Translations under genes and position numbers: made by a program
Notes under the pieces: generated by a model
The model's database searches: none
Told to the model about the DNA's origin: nothing
What the model saw: the letters and a program-made list of their open reading frames with translations, nothing else
Origin: Holophagae bacterium
GTDB lineage: Bacteria; Acidobacteriota; Thermoanaerobaculia; Thermoanaerobaculales; Sulfomarinibacteraceae
Direction of reading: 5' to 3'
DNA: 5,842 nt
NCBI GenBank assembly: GCA_030609785.1
Contig: JAUWTC010000193.1
Coordinates: forward strand, 1 to 5,842
Shown here: piece by piece, positions 1-4,679 of the stretch
How positions within the stretch are numbered: position 1 is the first letter of the stretch
Layout: every line of letters begins with the position of its first letter

Positions 1-251
1 GCAAACATCAGCGCCGTTCGGCCGTCGGCGTCCCGAGCGTCAATCCGCGCGCCATCATCGACGGCCGCCACCATGAGGTCGAACTGGCCCTCCAACGAAG
101 CGTCGCGCAGCCTCTGGTCGGCGACTGGATTGACGGTTGGCGAGGGTGCTTCATCCTGCCGCTGCCCTCCCGGCCCGGAAGCGCCCCCACAAGCGAAGGC
201 TACACCCAGGCATACCCAAAGTACTGCCACACCAACCCATCCTCTGCTCAT
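1..251 (-). CDS. Exported ankyrin-repeat protein, N-terminal part only (truncated by window edge)
   Basis: The visible 83 residues begin with an export signal (residues 1-21, hydrophobic core GVAVLWVCLGVAF). It ends AFA-C21, so it could be a lipoprotein signal with a weak lipobox or an ordinary AxA signal peptidase site. A low-complexity Gly/Pro/Gln linker follows (about 22-45). From about residue 48 there is an ankyrin-type helix-loop-helix: LRDASLEGQFDLMVAAVDDG, then ARIDARDADGRTALMFA, which has the typical DxDGRTALMxA turn. Ankyrin repeats mediate protein-protein contacts, and here they would lie outside the cytoplasm. The ATG at 249-251 is chosen because a strong AAGGAGGT lies 7 nt upstream. 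The gene starts 37 nt after the stop of the FxLYD-type gene on the same strand, so the two are probably co-transcribed. The rest of the protein lies outside the window and the partner is unknown. Confidence 0.82.
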   Translation of the reverse strand, partial: MSRGWVGVAVLWVCLGVAFACGGASGPGGQRQDEAPSPTVNPVADQRLRDASLEGQFDLMVAAVDDGARIDARDADGRTALMF

Positions 252-257
252 CTCAGA

Positions 258-265
258 ACCTCCTT
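258..265 (-). promoter_or_regulatory. Strong Shine-Dalgarno for the ankyrin-repeat gene
   Basis: On the minus strand this reads AAGGAGGT, a near-perfect complement of the 16S rRNA 3' end, 7 nt before the ATG at 251-249. It fixes the start of the ankyrin gene upstream of the later in-frame and out-of-frame ATGs. It also indicates independent translation initiation, despite the short distance from the upstream gene. Confidence 0.8.
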
Positions 266-287
266 GCCATCCCGAACCCATCACCGA

Positions 288-1091
288 TCAATGCCCGCCG
301 GCGAACTGCAACTCTGTCCGGGCGACGGCGTCGGCCGAGTAGCCGGAACACCGTATCGAGTCACGAAACGCACGGTGCTGGCCTCTCTTGAGAACCGAGA
401 CCGAGATCGTATCCACACAGATCAGCCGGCCCGTTTCGTCATACAGGCTGAGATCGAAGGTGGCGAGAACGTAGGCGTCAGCTGTGTTGTTGACGACGAC
501 GCCCATCACGTCGACCCAATCATCGGAGAAGGCTTGGTGTCTCAGTGCTCCCTCAAGCGTGAAATCGCCTTCCTGATCAACAGTCGGTTCCGACTGGTTG
601 GCCGAAGGCTCCGGCGCCACCGAACCCGCAGGGATCAGGGCCACCGATGCAACCGGCGCAGCTTCCGGAGAAGGAGCAACCGGAGCGACCTGAGTCTCGA
701 CAGGCGGCACGACTTCTTCGTCGTCCCGGCAGTCGTCCGAGGTGCTGACGGCCAAGACCGCGAGTTTCTTTTTCAAGACCTGAGCGAAAGCGGTGATTCG
801 CCGGCCCGACCACTGAAGGCTCTTTTCGTCACCAACACCACGGCTCCCGGTGAAGTCGGTCATCAAATCGTCGATCTGCTCCAAGATCTGCCTGTCTTCA
901 GACCTCAGGACGAGCAGCAGGGCCCCCTGGTCACCTACCTCAGCGCTTTCGAGAGTCAAGGGCGAACCATGGGGCAGTGCAACCGCCGTACTCATGCGAT
1001 CCGTGCAGAGTTCGACACCGAGGAACTCAACTGCCTGCGTCGGCAGGACAAGAGTCATCAAGATCATCACAGCCAGAAATATCGTCCTCAT
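288..1091 (-). CDS. Exported protein with C-terminal FxLYD-like domain
   Basis: A 267-residue protein. Residues 1-20 form a signal peptide (MRTIFLAVMILMTLVLPTQA, cleavage after TQA), so the product is exported. Residues 21-121 form an N-terminal domain I do not recognise, with Cys29 and Cys121 as possible disulfide partners. Residues 122-172 are a Pro/Ala/Val/Glu-rich linker. Residues about 176-262 resemble the FxLYD beta-sandwich family: WVDVMGVVVNNTADAYVLAT runs into FDLSLYDETGRLI, with the family's F..LYD core at 212-218 and the turn G221. FxLYD domains occur in cell-surface proteins of unknown function. The ATG at 1091-1089 is preceded by GGTGAG, a moderate ribosome-binding site. The ankyrin gene follows 37 nt downstream. 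The overlapping long plus-strand frame is judged a shadow because its product is Arg/His/Asp-rich and has no signal or domain. Confidence 0.85.
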   Translation of the reverse strand: MRTIFLAVMILMTLVLPTQAVEFLGVELCTDRMSTAVALPHGSPLTLESAEVGDQGALLLVLRSEDRQILEQIDDLMTDFTGSRGVGDEKSLQWSGRRITAFAQVLKKKLAVLAVSTSDDCRDDEEVVPPVETQVAPVAPSPEAAPVASVALIPAGSVAPEPSANQSEPTVDQEGDFTLEGALRHQAFSDDWVDVMGVVVNNTADAYVLATFDLSLYDETGRLICVDTISVSVLKRGQHRAFRDSIRCSGYSADAVARTELQFAGGH

Positions 1092-1141
1092 GGTGTCTTC
1101 TCACCGGGAGTTTACCGCGAATGCGGCCGGGTGGCCGCATT

Positions 1142-1176
1142 GGAAACTCGATACTGGAAACTGGAAACTCGACCCG
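1142..1176. repeat. Degenerate 7-bp tandem repeat, GGAAACT family
   Basis: Five consecutive 7-bp units are visible: GGAAACT (1142-1148), CGATACT (1149-1155), GGAAACT (1156-1162), GGAAACT (1163-1169) and a decayed CGACCCG (1170-1176). The array lies about 50 bp upstream of the FxLYD gene start. Related units occur in the opposite orientation at the 3' end of the Smr gene (1402-1415). Confidence 0.75.
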
Positions 1177-1230
1177 CGTATCCGATAGCGTCGACCAGGG
1201 AGTTGAGGCGCTGATCCGCCAACGACGTTG

Positions 1231-1250
1231 AAAACAGGAACAAATTCCTG
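1231..1250 (-). terminator. Weak terminator-like hairpin downstream of the Smr gene
   Basis: On the minus strand CAGGAA, loop TTTG, TTCCTG forms a 6-bp stem (1250-1235), followed directly by TTTTC (1234-1230). It could end the Smr transcript about 140 nt after its stop codon. The stem is short and half A-T, and the T-tract is only four long, so this is tentative. Confidence 0.3.
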
Positions 1251-1342
1251 GAGCCGACCACAAGTAGTTCCTTACACTGTTGGTTATTGTGTCGATTGGC
1301 AGCCACCGTTTGCGCGTCAATGATGAACCCTGAGGGCACGAT

Positions 1343-1360
1343 GCGGGGCAGGAGCCCCGC
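1343..1360. repeat. GC hairpin with AGGA loop, copy 1
   Basis: GCGGGGC, loop AGGA, GCCCCGC forms a perfect 7-bp stem followed by GCTCCC. A second copy with the same loop and flank, but one swapped base pair in the stem, lies at 5245-5262. Each copy lies 3' of a minus-strand gene (26 nt and 56 nt after the stop codons). No T-tract follows on either strand, so a classical intrinsic terminator is unlikely. A dispersed extragenic palindrome fits better. Confidence 0.65.
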
Positions 1361-1386
1361 GCTCCCGTGGTGAATCCTTGGGCGCC

Positions 1387-1932
1387 TCACAGCTTTCTTG
1401 CAGTATCCAGTCTCCCCAATCTGACCACCGTCGCCCCCCACCCCCCGCGGTCCGAGGGAGCATCGCTGAAAGACACTACGGCCGGATGGCGGGACAACGT
1501 CGAGCGAACTCGTTCACGCTGGACGCCGATGCCGCGGCCGTGGATCAGCCGCACCTCAGAGTAGCCCTGTGCGAGGGCTGTTTCCAGATAGCTCTCGACC
1601 ACGGCGGGGATGTCGCGCGGCGGAAAGGAATGGAGGTCGATGAAGTCCTCCACCGGAAGGTATACCGGCTCGGCAGGGTCGGGATCTTCGAATGTCTCCT
1701 CGCCCTCGTCAGGCTGGGCAGAGTCGATCTCGCACTGAGCCCTCCCGATGGAGAGTACGGCGACGGTCAGGCCGACGAGAACTAGACCGAACACCGCAAG
1801 GCCGATCCACGCCTTGGACCCAAGGAAGTGAGCCAGCGGGATCGTCGCGACCGCCGCAGCGGCAAAGACCCCGACCTTGGTCAGAATGTAGGCCCGGCGC
1901 ACTCGAGGCTCTGCGAGCATCTCTCTCCACAT
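1387..1932 (-). CDS. Membrane-anchored Smr-domain protein
   Basis: From the ATG at 1932 this is 181 residues. Two hydrophobic segments (about 16-37 and 41-62) predict a membrane hairpin, followed by an acidic linker (68-89). The Smr (MutS2 C-terminal-like) domain spans about 92-172. It shows IDLHSF with the family's D-x-H element (D99, H101), EVRLIHGRGIG with the HGxGxG loop (H131-G136), and a closing GGWGATVVRL. Smr domains bind branched or single-stranded nucleic acid, and some are endonucleases; activity here is inferred. The last nine residues, GRLDTARKL, come from repeat-like DNA (see 1402-1415). An in-frame TTG at 1953 is possible, but neither it nor the ATG has a good ribosome-binding site. 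The ATG is preferred because TATACT lies six bases upstream, which fits a leaderless mRNA. The gene diverges from lemA. Confidence 0.88.
   Translation of the reverse strand: MWREMLAEPRVRRAYILTKVGVFAAAAVATIPLAHFLGSKAWIGLAVFGLVLVGLTVAVLSIGRAQCEIDSAQPDEGEETFEDPDPAEPVYLPVEDFIDLHSFPPRDIPAVVESYLETALAQGYSEVRLIHGRGIGVQRERVRSTLSRHPAVVSFSDAPSDRGGWGATVVRLGRLDTARKL
1402..1415. repeat. Two inverted GGANACT-type 7-bp units inside the Smr 3' end
   Basis: On the minus strand this reads GGAGACT then GGATACT. These match the GGAAACT/CGATACT units at 1142-1176 but lie in the opposite orientation. They encode part of the tail after the Smr domain (R-L-D-T), just before the stop. Two units are few, so chance similarity is possible. 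Confidence 0.45.
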
Positions 1933-1954
1933 GGGGGGAGTATATCGATACAAT
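1926..1954 (+). promoter_or_regulatory. Candidate promoter of the lemA-TPM-TPM genes
   Basis: TCCACA (1926-1931, 4 of 6 to the sigma-70 -35 consensus) is 17 bp from TACAAT (1949-1954, 5 of 6 to the -10 consensus). Transcription would start near 1961 and give a leader of about 13 nt containing only the ribosome-binding site. The -35 lies inside the first codons of the divergent Smr gene. Assignment is by eye. Confidence 0.4.
1932..1944 (-). promoter_or_regulatory. Candidate -10 giving a leaderless Smr transcript
   Basis: On the minus strand TATACT (1944-1939, 5 of 6 to TATAAT) is followed by six C residues and then the ATG at 1932. This TANNNT-N6-ATG spacing is the arrangement seen at leaderless genes, where the start codon is the first transcribed base. 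No Shine-Dalgarno precedes this ATG, which agrees. No clear -35 is present. Confidence 0.33.
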
Positions 1955-1961
1955 ACCCCCC
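1933..1961. promoter_or_regulatory. Inverted-repeat element in the Smr/lemA divergent promoter gap
   Basis: A G6 run (1933-1938) and a C6 run (1956-1961) are arranged symmetrically around the perfect palindrome TATCGATA (1943-1950). Their centres differ by half a base. The bases between are only partly complementary. The element covers both proposed -10 boxes, so it could be an operator or simply a by-product of two opposed promoters. Confidence 0.35.
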
Positions 1962-1967
1962 GAGGAG
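1962..1967 (+). promoter_or_regulatory. Shine-Dalgarno fixing the lemA start
   Basis: GAGGAG lies 6 nt before the ATG at 1974. It selects this start over the much longer open frame that begins upstream inside the Smr gene. Confidence 0.8.
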
Positions 1968-1973
1968 AAAACT

Positions 1974-2570
1974 ATGAAAGCTGCAGCCATCGGATGTTTT
2001 GTTCTGGCCCTGGTTCTGATCTTCAGCGTTGTCGCCTACGGTGTCTCGGCCTACAACGGCTTGGTCGGACTCGATGAGGCCGTCGACTCCGCCTGGGCCC
2101 AGGTGGAGAACGTCTACCAGAGGCGAGCCGATCTGATCCCCAATCTGGTTGCCACCGTCAAGGGTGCGGCGGATTTCGAACAGGACACCCTTAACCAGGT
2201 AGTTGAGGCCCGTTCGAAGGTTGGCAGCATCAACGTCAGCGGCACGCCGACGCCCGATCAGATGCAGGCCTTTCAACAGGCCCAGGGCGGACTTTCATCG
2301 GCGCTGTCCCGACTGCTGGTCGTCGTCGAGCAATACCCCGACATCAAGGCGACGGAGAATTTCCGGGACCTCCAGGCCCAGCTCGAGGGCGCCGAGAACC
2401 GCATCGCGGTCGAAAGAATGCGTTACAACGAGGTCGCACAAAGCTTCAATACGAAGCGGCGGCGATTCCCGACTTCGGTCATCGCCGGGTGGTTCGGGTT
2501 TGATGAGCCCAAGCCCTACTTCGAAAGCGATGAAGGTGCCGACCAGGCGCCGGCAGTCGATTTTTCATAG
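1974..2570 (+). CDS. lemA: LemA family protein
   Basis: A 198-residue protein, the usual length for LemA. Residues 5-25 form an N-terminal membrane helix with a very short cytoplasmic start, so the rest should lie outside the cytoplasm. The family signature follows directly: YNGLVGLDEAVDSAWAQVEN (27-46), then VYQRRADLIPNLVATVKG (47-64). The remainder is the helical LemA core, including IKATENFRDLQAQLEGAENR and RYNEVAQSFNTKRR, with a short acidic tail. LemA proteins are membrane-anchored helical bundles of unclear biochemical role, often encoded beside TPM-domain proteins, as here. The start is fixed by GAGGAG 6 nt upstream. The TPM gene begins 4 nt after the stop, which implies one transcript and probably coupled translation. 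Confidence 0.95.
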   Translation: MKAAAIGCFVLALVLIFSVVAYGVSAYNGLVGLDEAVDSAWAQVENVYQRRADLIPNLVATVKGAADFEQDTLNQVVEARSKVGSINVSGTPTPDQMQAFQQAQGGLSSALSRLLVVVEQYPDIKATENFRDLQAQLEGAENRIAVERMRYNEVAQSFNTKRRRFPTSVIAGWFGFDEPKPYFESDEGADQAPAVDFS

Positions 2571-2574
2571 CGCC

Positions 2575-3231
2575 GTGAAAACGAGAAATTTCTTTTCCGA
2601 AACCGACCTGGAGGCCATCCGGCGGGCGACAGGAGAGGCCGAGGGACGAACCTCGGGTGAAATTGTCCCGGTCGTCGTCGGCGCCTGCGACGACTACGAC
2701 GAAGCCGCCTGGAAGGCGGCCGCCTTCGGGGCCCTCACTGCGGCTCTCGCCGCGGGCATCGTCCACGGCGTCGGCGGGTTCTGGCTGGGGATGGGCTGGC
2801 TGTGGATCACGGCCCCTACCGCCGCCGGTGCCGCGATCGGCTTCGTCCTGGCTCGGCTCCGGCCCGGCCTTCGCAGGGCAATGGTGTCCCCCGAAACACT
2901 GGATCTCAGGGTTGGGCGCCGGGCACGGCAGGCCTTCCTCGACGAAGAGGTCTTCGCCACAACCGAGCGAACCGGCATCTTGATCTTCCTGGCGTTGTTC
3001 GAGAGACGGGTCATCGTCATCGGCGACGAGGCCATCAACCGCGCCGTTGAGCCCCACGAATGGCAAGATATTGTCGATCATCTGATCATTGGCATCCGCA
3101 CAGGACAACCCGGGCCTGCGCTGGTCGAAGCGATCCGCGAATGCGGACTCTTGCTCGAAAAGCACGGCGTAGAAATTCAACCGGATGACATCGACGAGTT
3201 GAACGACGGCCTTCGGATGGAAGACCGATGA
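2575..3231 (+). CDS. TPM-domain membrane protein
   Basis: A 218-residue protein starting at GTG. The N-terminus FFSETDLEAIRRATGEAEGR followed by TSGEIVPVVV (6-35) matches the start of TPM-domain proteins, which carry an E.RTSGEIVP element. A hydrophobic region (about 48-93, rich in Ala, Gly and Trp) predicts two membrane helices. The second half of the TPM fold follows (about 105-205): RRARQAFLDEEVFATTERTG, then ILIFLALFERRVIVIGDEAI. TPM domains occur in membrane or exported proteins beside LemA. A plant member is a photosystem II repair protein, but no catalytic activity is assigned here. The GTG at 2575 is preferred because it gives the family's usual N-terminus. An ATG at 2530 would overlap lemA by 41 nt. 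There is no strong ribosome-binding site, so expression probably depends on coupling to lemA. Confidence 0.9.
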   Translation: MKTRNFFSETDLEAIRRATGEAEGRTSGEIVPVVVGACDDYDEAAWKAAAFGALTAALAAGIVHGVGGFWLGMGWLWITAPTAAGAAIGFVLARLRPGLRRAMVSPETLDLRVGRRARQAFLDEEVFATTERTGILIFLALFERRVIVIGDEAINRAVEPHEWQDIVDHLIIGIRTGQPGPALVEAIRECGLLLEKHGVEIQPDDIDELNDGLRMEDR

Positions 3232-4457
3232 TGGGCCATATCACCGCCCGCAAACTCAATGATCCAACCATGGAGTTGACCAACGCACCTGACGACCAAC
3301 AGAACGTCCAACGTTCAACGTCCAACGTCCAACGCCGAACGCCGCTACTCCCTGCCTACCCAGGCTGCCCAACCTCTCCCGAGTCTGCTTTCGAGAAATC
3401 AGAAATTGAGGGAAACGCCATAAAGGCATGCAACTCCTCCCGCCGGCGTTCAACGCCGGGTACTGCTACCACCAGAAATTCCAGAATCCTTCGCTGTCCG
3501 ACTTCAAAGTTGAACGTTGAACGTTGGACGTTGAGCGTTCAATCTCTCCGTACCTCGAATTTCTGTCCGACATCGCTCTGTTTGGCGCTGCTGCTCACTA
3601 TCCTGCCCTTGGTTTCCCTCGCCAAGGAGGTTCCCTACCTCGGTGGTCGGGTCAACGATCTTGCGGGAATGATCGACGACGGCCCGCAGGCACAGCTCGA
3701 GACCACACTCGAACAATTGGAAACAGACACCGGCAGCCAGCTGGTCATCCTGACCGTGCCCAACCTCGAAGGGGCGGTACTGGAGGACTACGCCCTCGAG
3801 GTCGCCTCGACCTGGCAACTGGGACGAGAGGGCATCGACGACGGCGTCCTGGTCCTGGTAGCCAAAGAGGAACGCAGAATCCGCATCGAAGTCGGCTACG
3901 GGCTTGAAGGCGCCATCCCCGACGTCACGGCCAAGCGCATCATTGACGGCATCATGACGCCGCGTTTTCGCGAGGGGGATTTCACCGGCGGAATCACCGA
4001 AGCCACCGGTGCCCTGACCGGCCTGATCCGCGGCGAGGCCGTCGAACTGCCCGAACCAAGTCAGGCCTCCGGAAACCAGCCACTGGTGGCCAAGATCGTC
4101 ACTGCCCTGATCTTCTTCGTCGTCATCGGGACCTTCTCCATTACCGCCATCTTCGGCAAGGGCGGTCAAAGCTGGTTCCTCTACCTGTTCCTGATGCCCT
4201 TCTACGGTGCCTTCCCGATCGCCTTCATGGGCAAGTACGGGCTCATCCTGCTGGCCGGCTGGATCATCGGATTTCCCATTCTGAGGACCATTACCTGGCA
4301 CTCCGGTTGGGGTCGTTCCTTCAGGTCAACCCATCCCGGGTGGACTACGTTTGCGTCGTCAGGCGGAGGCTTCTCGGGCGGAGGCAGCTCCTTCGGCGGC
4401 GGATTCTCCGGCGGCGGTGGCTCCTTCGGAGGAGGAGGCGCCTCGGGGGGTTGGTAG
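3228..4457 (+). CDS. YgcG-type TPM protein with Gly-rich tail; start uncertain
   Basis: The longest frame is 409 residues, but the family-like part begins only near residue 112. A signal-peptide-like segment (LCLALLLTILPLVSLA, 117-132) precedes KEVPYLGGRVNDLAGMI (133-149). The TPM domain follows (about 145-272), with YALEVASTWQLGREGIDDGV, VLVLVAKEERRIRIEVGYGL and the conserved EGAIPD. Then come two membrane segments (about 288-309 and 317-350) and a tail of GGGFSGGGSSF-type repeats ending in Trp (379-409), typical of YgcG-like proteins. The TPM domain should face outside the cytoplasm. The ATG overlaps the previous stop as ATGA, which suggests coupling. However, residues 25-105 are encoded by repeat DNA and look non-coding (rich in Arg, Ser, Thr, Cys). 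If translation started at the TTG at 3531, the signal peptide would be of normal length, but no ribosome-binding site supports it. Confidence 0.85.
   Translation: MMGHITARKLNDPTMELTNAPDDQQNVQRSTSNVQRRTPLLPAYPGCPTSPESAFEKSEIEGNAIKACNSSRRRSTPGTATTRNSRILRCPTSKLNVERWTLSVQSLRTSNFCPTSLCLALLLTILPLVSLAKEVPYLGGRVNDLAGMIDDGPQAQLETTLEQLETDTGSQLVILTVPNLEGAVLEDYALEVASTWQLGREGIDDGVLVLVAKEERRIRIEVGYGLEGAIPDVTAKRIIDGIMTPRFREGDFTGGITEATGALTGLIRGEAVELPEPSQASGNQPLVAKIVTALIFFVVIGTFSITAIFGKGGQSWFLYLFLMPFYGAFPIAFMGKYGLILLAGWIIGFPILRTITWHSGWGRSFRSTHPGWTTFASSGGGFSGGGSSFGGGFSGGGGSFGGGGASGGW
3303..3344. repeat. 7-bp tandem repeat, AACGTYC family, left array
   Basis: Six adjacent heptamers: four of the form AACGTYC (3303-3330) followed by two AACGCCG variants (3331-3344). 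The array lies inside the 5' part of the YgcG-type frame, where it encodes NVQRSTSNVQRRTP. Its first 24 bases match the reverse complement of the right array (3509-3543) at 23 positions. Confidence 0.85.
3443..3459. repeat. Hairpin between the two heptamer arrays
   Basis: CCGGCGTT and AACGCCGG are exact reverse complements separated by a single C. With a realistic TTCAA loop, a 6-bp GC-rich stem forms. The centre contains GTTCAAC, the same heptamer as the flanking arrays, so it is probably part of the same repeat element. Confidence 0.6.
3509..3543. repeat. 7-bp tandem repeat, AACGTYC family, right array (inverted)
   Basis: Five heptamers in the opposite orientation to the left array: GTTGAAC twice, GTTGGAC, GTTGAGC and a decayed GTTCAAT. 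Together with 3303-3344 they bracket 164 bp and could fold into a long stem in RNA or single-stranded DNA. The array runs directly into the signal-peptide codons of the YgcG-type protein and contains two in-frame TTG codons (3510 and 3531). Confidence 0.85.
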
Positions 4458-4468
4458 GGACATCGCGC

Positions 4469-4517
4469 GCAGGCCACAGGCCTGCCGAGCCGCCAGGCTC
4501 GGGCCCGCGAAGCGGGT
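4469..4517. repeat. Three back-to-back hairpins (REP-like cluster)
   Basis: Hairpin A pairs GCAGGCC (4469-4475) with GGCCTGC around loop ACA. Hairpin B pairs CGAGCC (4486-4491) with GGCTCG around GCCA. Hairpin C pairs CCCGC (4504-4508) with GCGGG around GAA. They touch with almost no spacing and begin 12 nt after the stop of the YgcG-type gene. They may protect or terminate the operon mRNA, but no T-run follows directly. A repetitive extragenic palindrome is equally possible. Confidence 0.6.
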
Positions 4518-4616
4518 AGCGTGGGCTAGCGACTCAAGAGATCGAGAGACAATGTGAATCAATTGTGGGCCAAGATCGTCAAGACCAACGATTCATAAAC
4601 CATTTCTTTTCTTTTT

Positions 4617-4642
4617 CTTTGCGATCTTCGCGTCTTTGCGGT
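4617..4642. repeat. Degenerate CTTTGCG tandem repeat
   Basis: Three imperfect units: CTTTGCGAT (4617-4625), CTTCGCGT (4626-4633) and CTTTGCGGT (4634-4642). They follow a T/C-rich tract. On the minus strand they read as CGCAAAG-type units. Units of 8-9 bp separate this from the strict 7-bp families. Confidence 0.5.
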
Positions 4643-4679
4643 TCAAGTGTCTTTTGTTCTTCCCCCGAGCAACACTCGA

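Larger units (their letters stand above)
1092..1386. other. Intergenic region between Smr gene and FxLYD gene
   Basis: This 295-nt gap between two minus-strand genes has no convincing ORF in any frame. It holds a degenerate 7-bp tandem repeat (1142-1176), a weak hairpin with a T-tract on the minus strand (1231-1250) and a strong GC hairpin (1343-1360). The promoter for the FxLYD and ankyrin genes should lie here, but I could not identify a convincing -35/-10 pair. Confidence 0.6.
4458..4679. other. Convergent intergenic region after the TPM genes
   Basis: This 222-nt gap lies between a plus-strand stop and a minus-strand stop. No convincing gene is present. It holds three consecutive hairpins (4469-4517), a pyrimidine-rich tract (4603-4620) and a short degenerate repeat (4617-4642). 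Neither flanking gene has a textbook intrinsic terminator with an adjacent T-run. Confidence 0.6.

Noticed and set aside
264..1214. Long plus-strand open frame of 316 codons
   Set aside because: It is antisense to the FxLYD-like gene. Its product is Arg/His/Asp-rich with no signal, domain or ribosome-binding site, whereas the minus-strand product has a signal peptide and a recognisable domain.
1434..1446. Two adjacent C6 runs (G6 on the minus strand) as a G-quadruplex
   Set aside because: There are only two G-tracts, and they encode the conserved Gly-Gly-Trp-Gly part of the Smr domain and nearby residues, so coding constraint explains them.
1933..1953. TTG start at 1953 for the Smr gene
   Set aside because: It would add seven residues and place the codon within the divergent promoter palindrome. 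The preceding G-run is not a convincing ribosome-binding site. It is not excluded, only less likely than ATG 1932.
1692..1973. Upstream extension of the lemA frame
   Set aside because: It runs antisense through the Smr gene and encodes Arg/Pro/Ser-rich sequence. The ATG at 1974 has a good ribosome-binding site and gives the standard LemA N-terminus.
2479..3180. Minus-strand open frame of 233 codons opposite the first TPM gene
   Set aside because: It is antisense to a clear TPM-domain protein, has no family resemblance, and lacks a plausible ribosome-binding site.
3303..3543. CRISPR array
   Set aside because: The repeats are 7 bp, directly adjacent, inverted between the two blocks and without regular spacers. 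No cas gene is present.
3504..4301. Minus-strand open frame of 265 codons opposite the YgcG-type gene
   Set aside because: The product is Gly/Asp/Gln-rich low complexity, as expected for the mirror of a GC-rich coding frame. The plus strand carries the TPM domain.
4363..4454. GC-rich direct repeats near the end of the YgcG-type gene
   Set aside because: They are explained by the Gly/Ser/Phe-rich C-terminal tail that is usual for this protein family.
4088..4581. 14-base exact repeat GGCCAAGATCGTCA at 4088-4101 and 4568-4581
   Set aside because: One copy is in the coding part of the YgcG-type gene and the other in the convergent gap. There is no extended similarity, and a match of this length in a window of this size can arise by chance.
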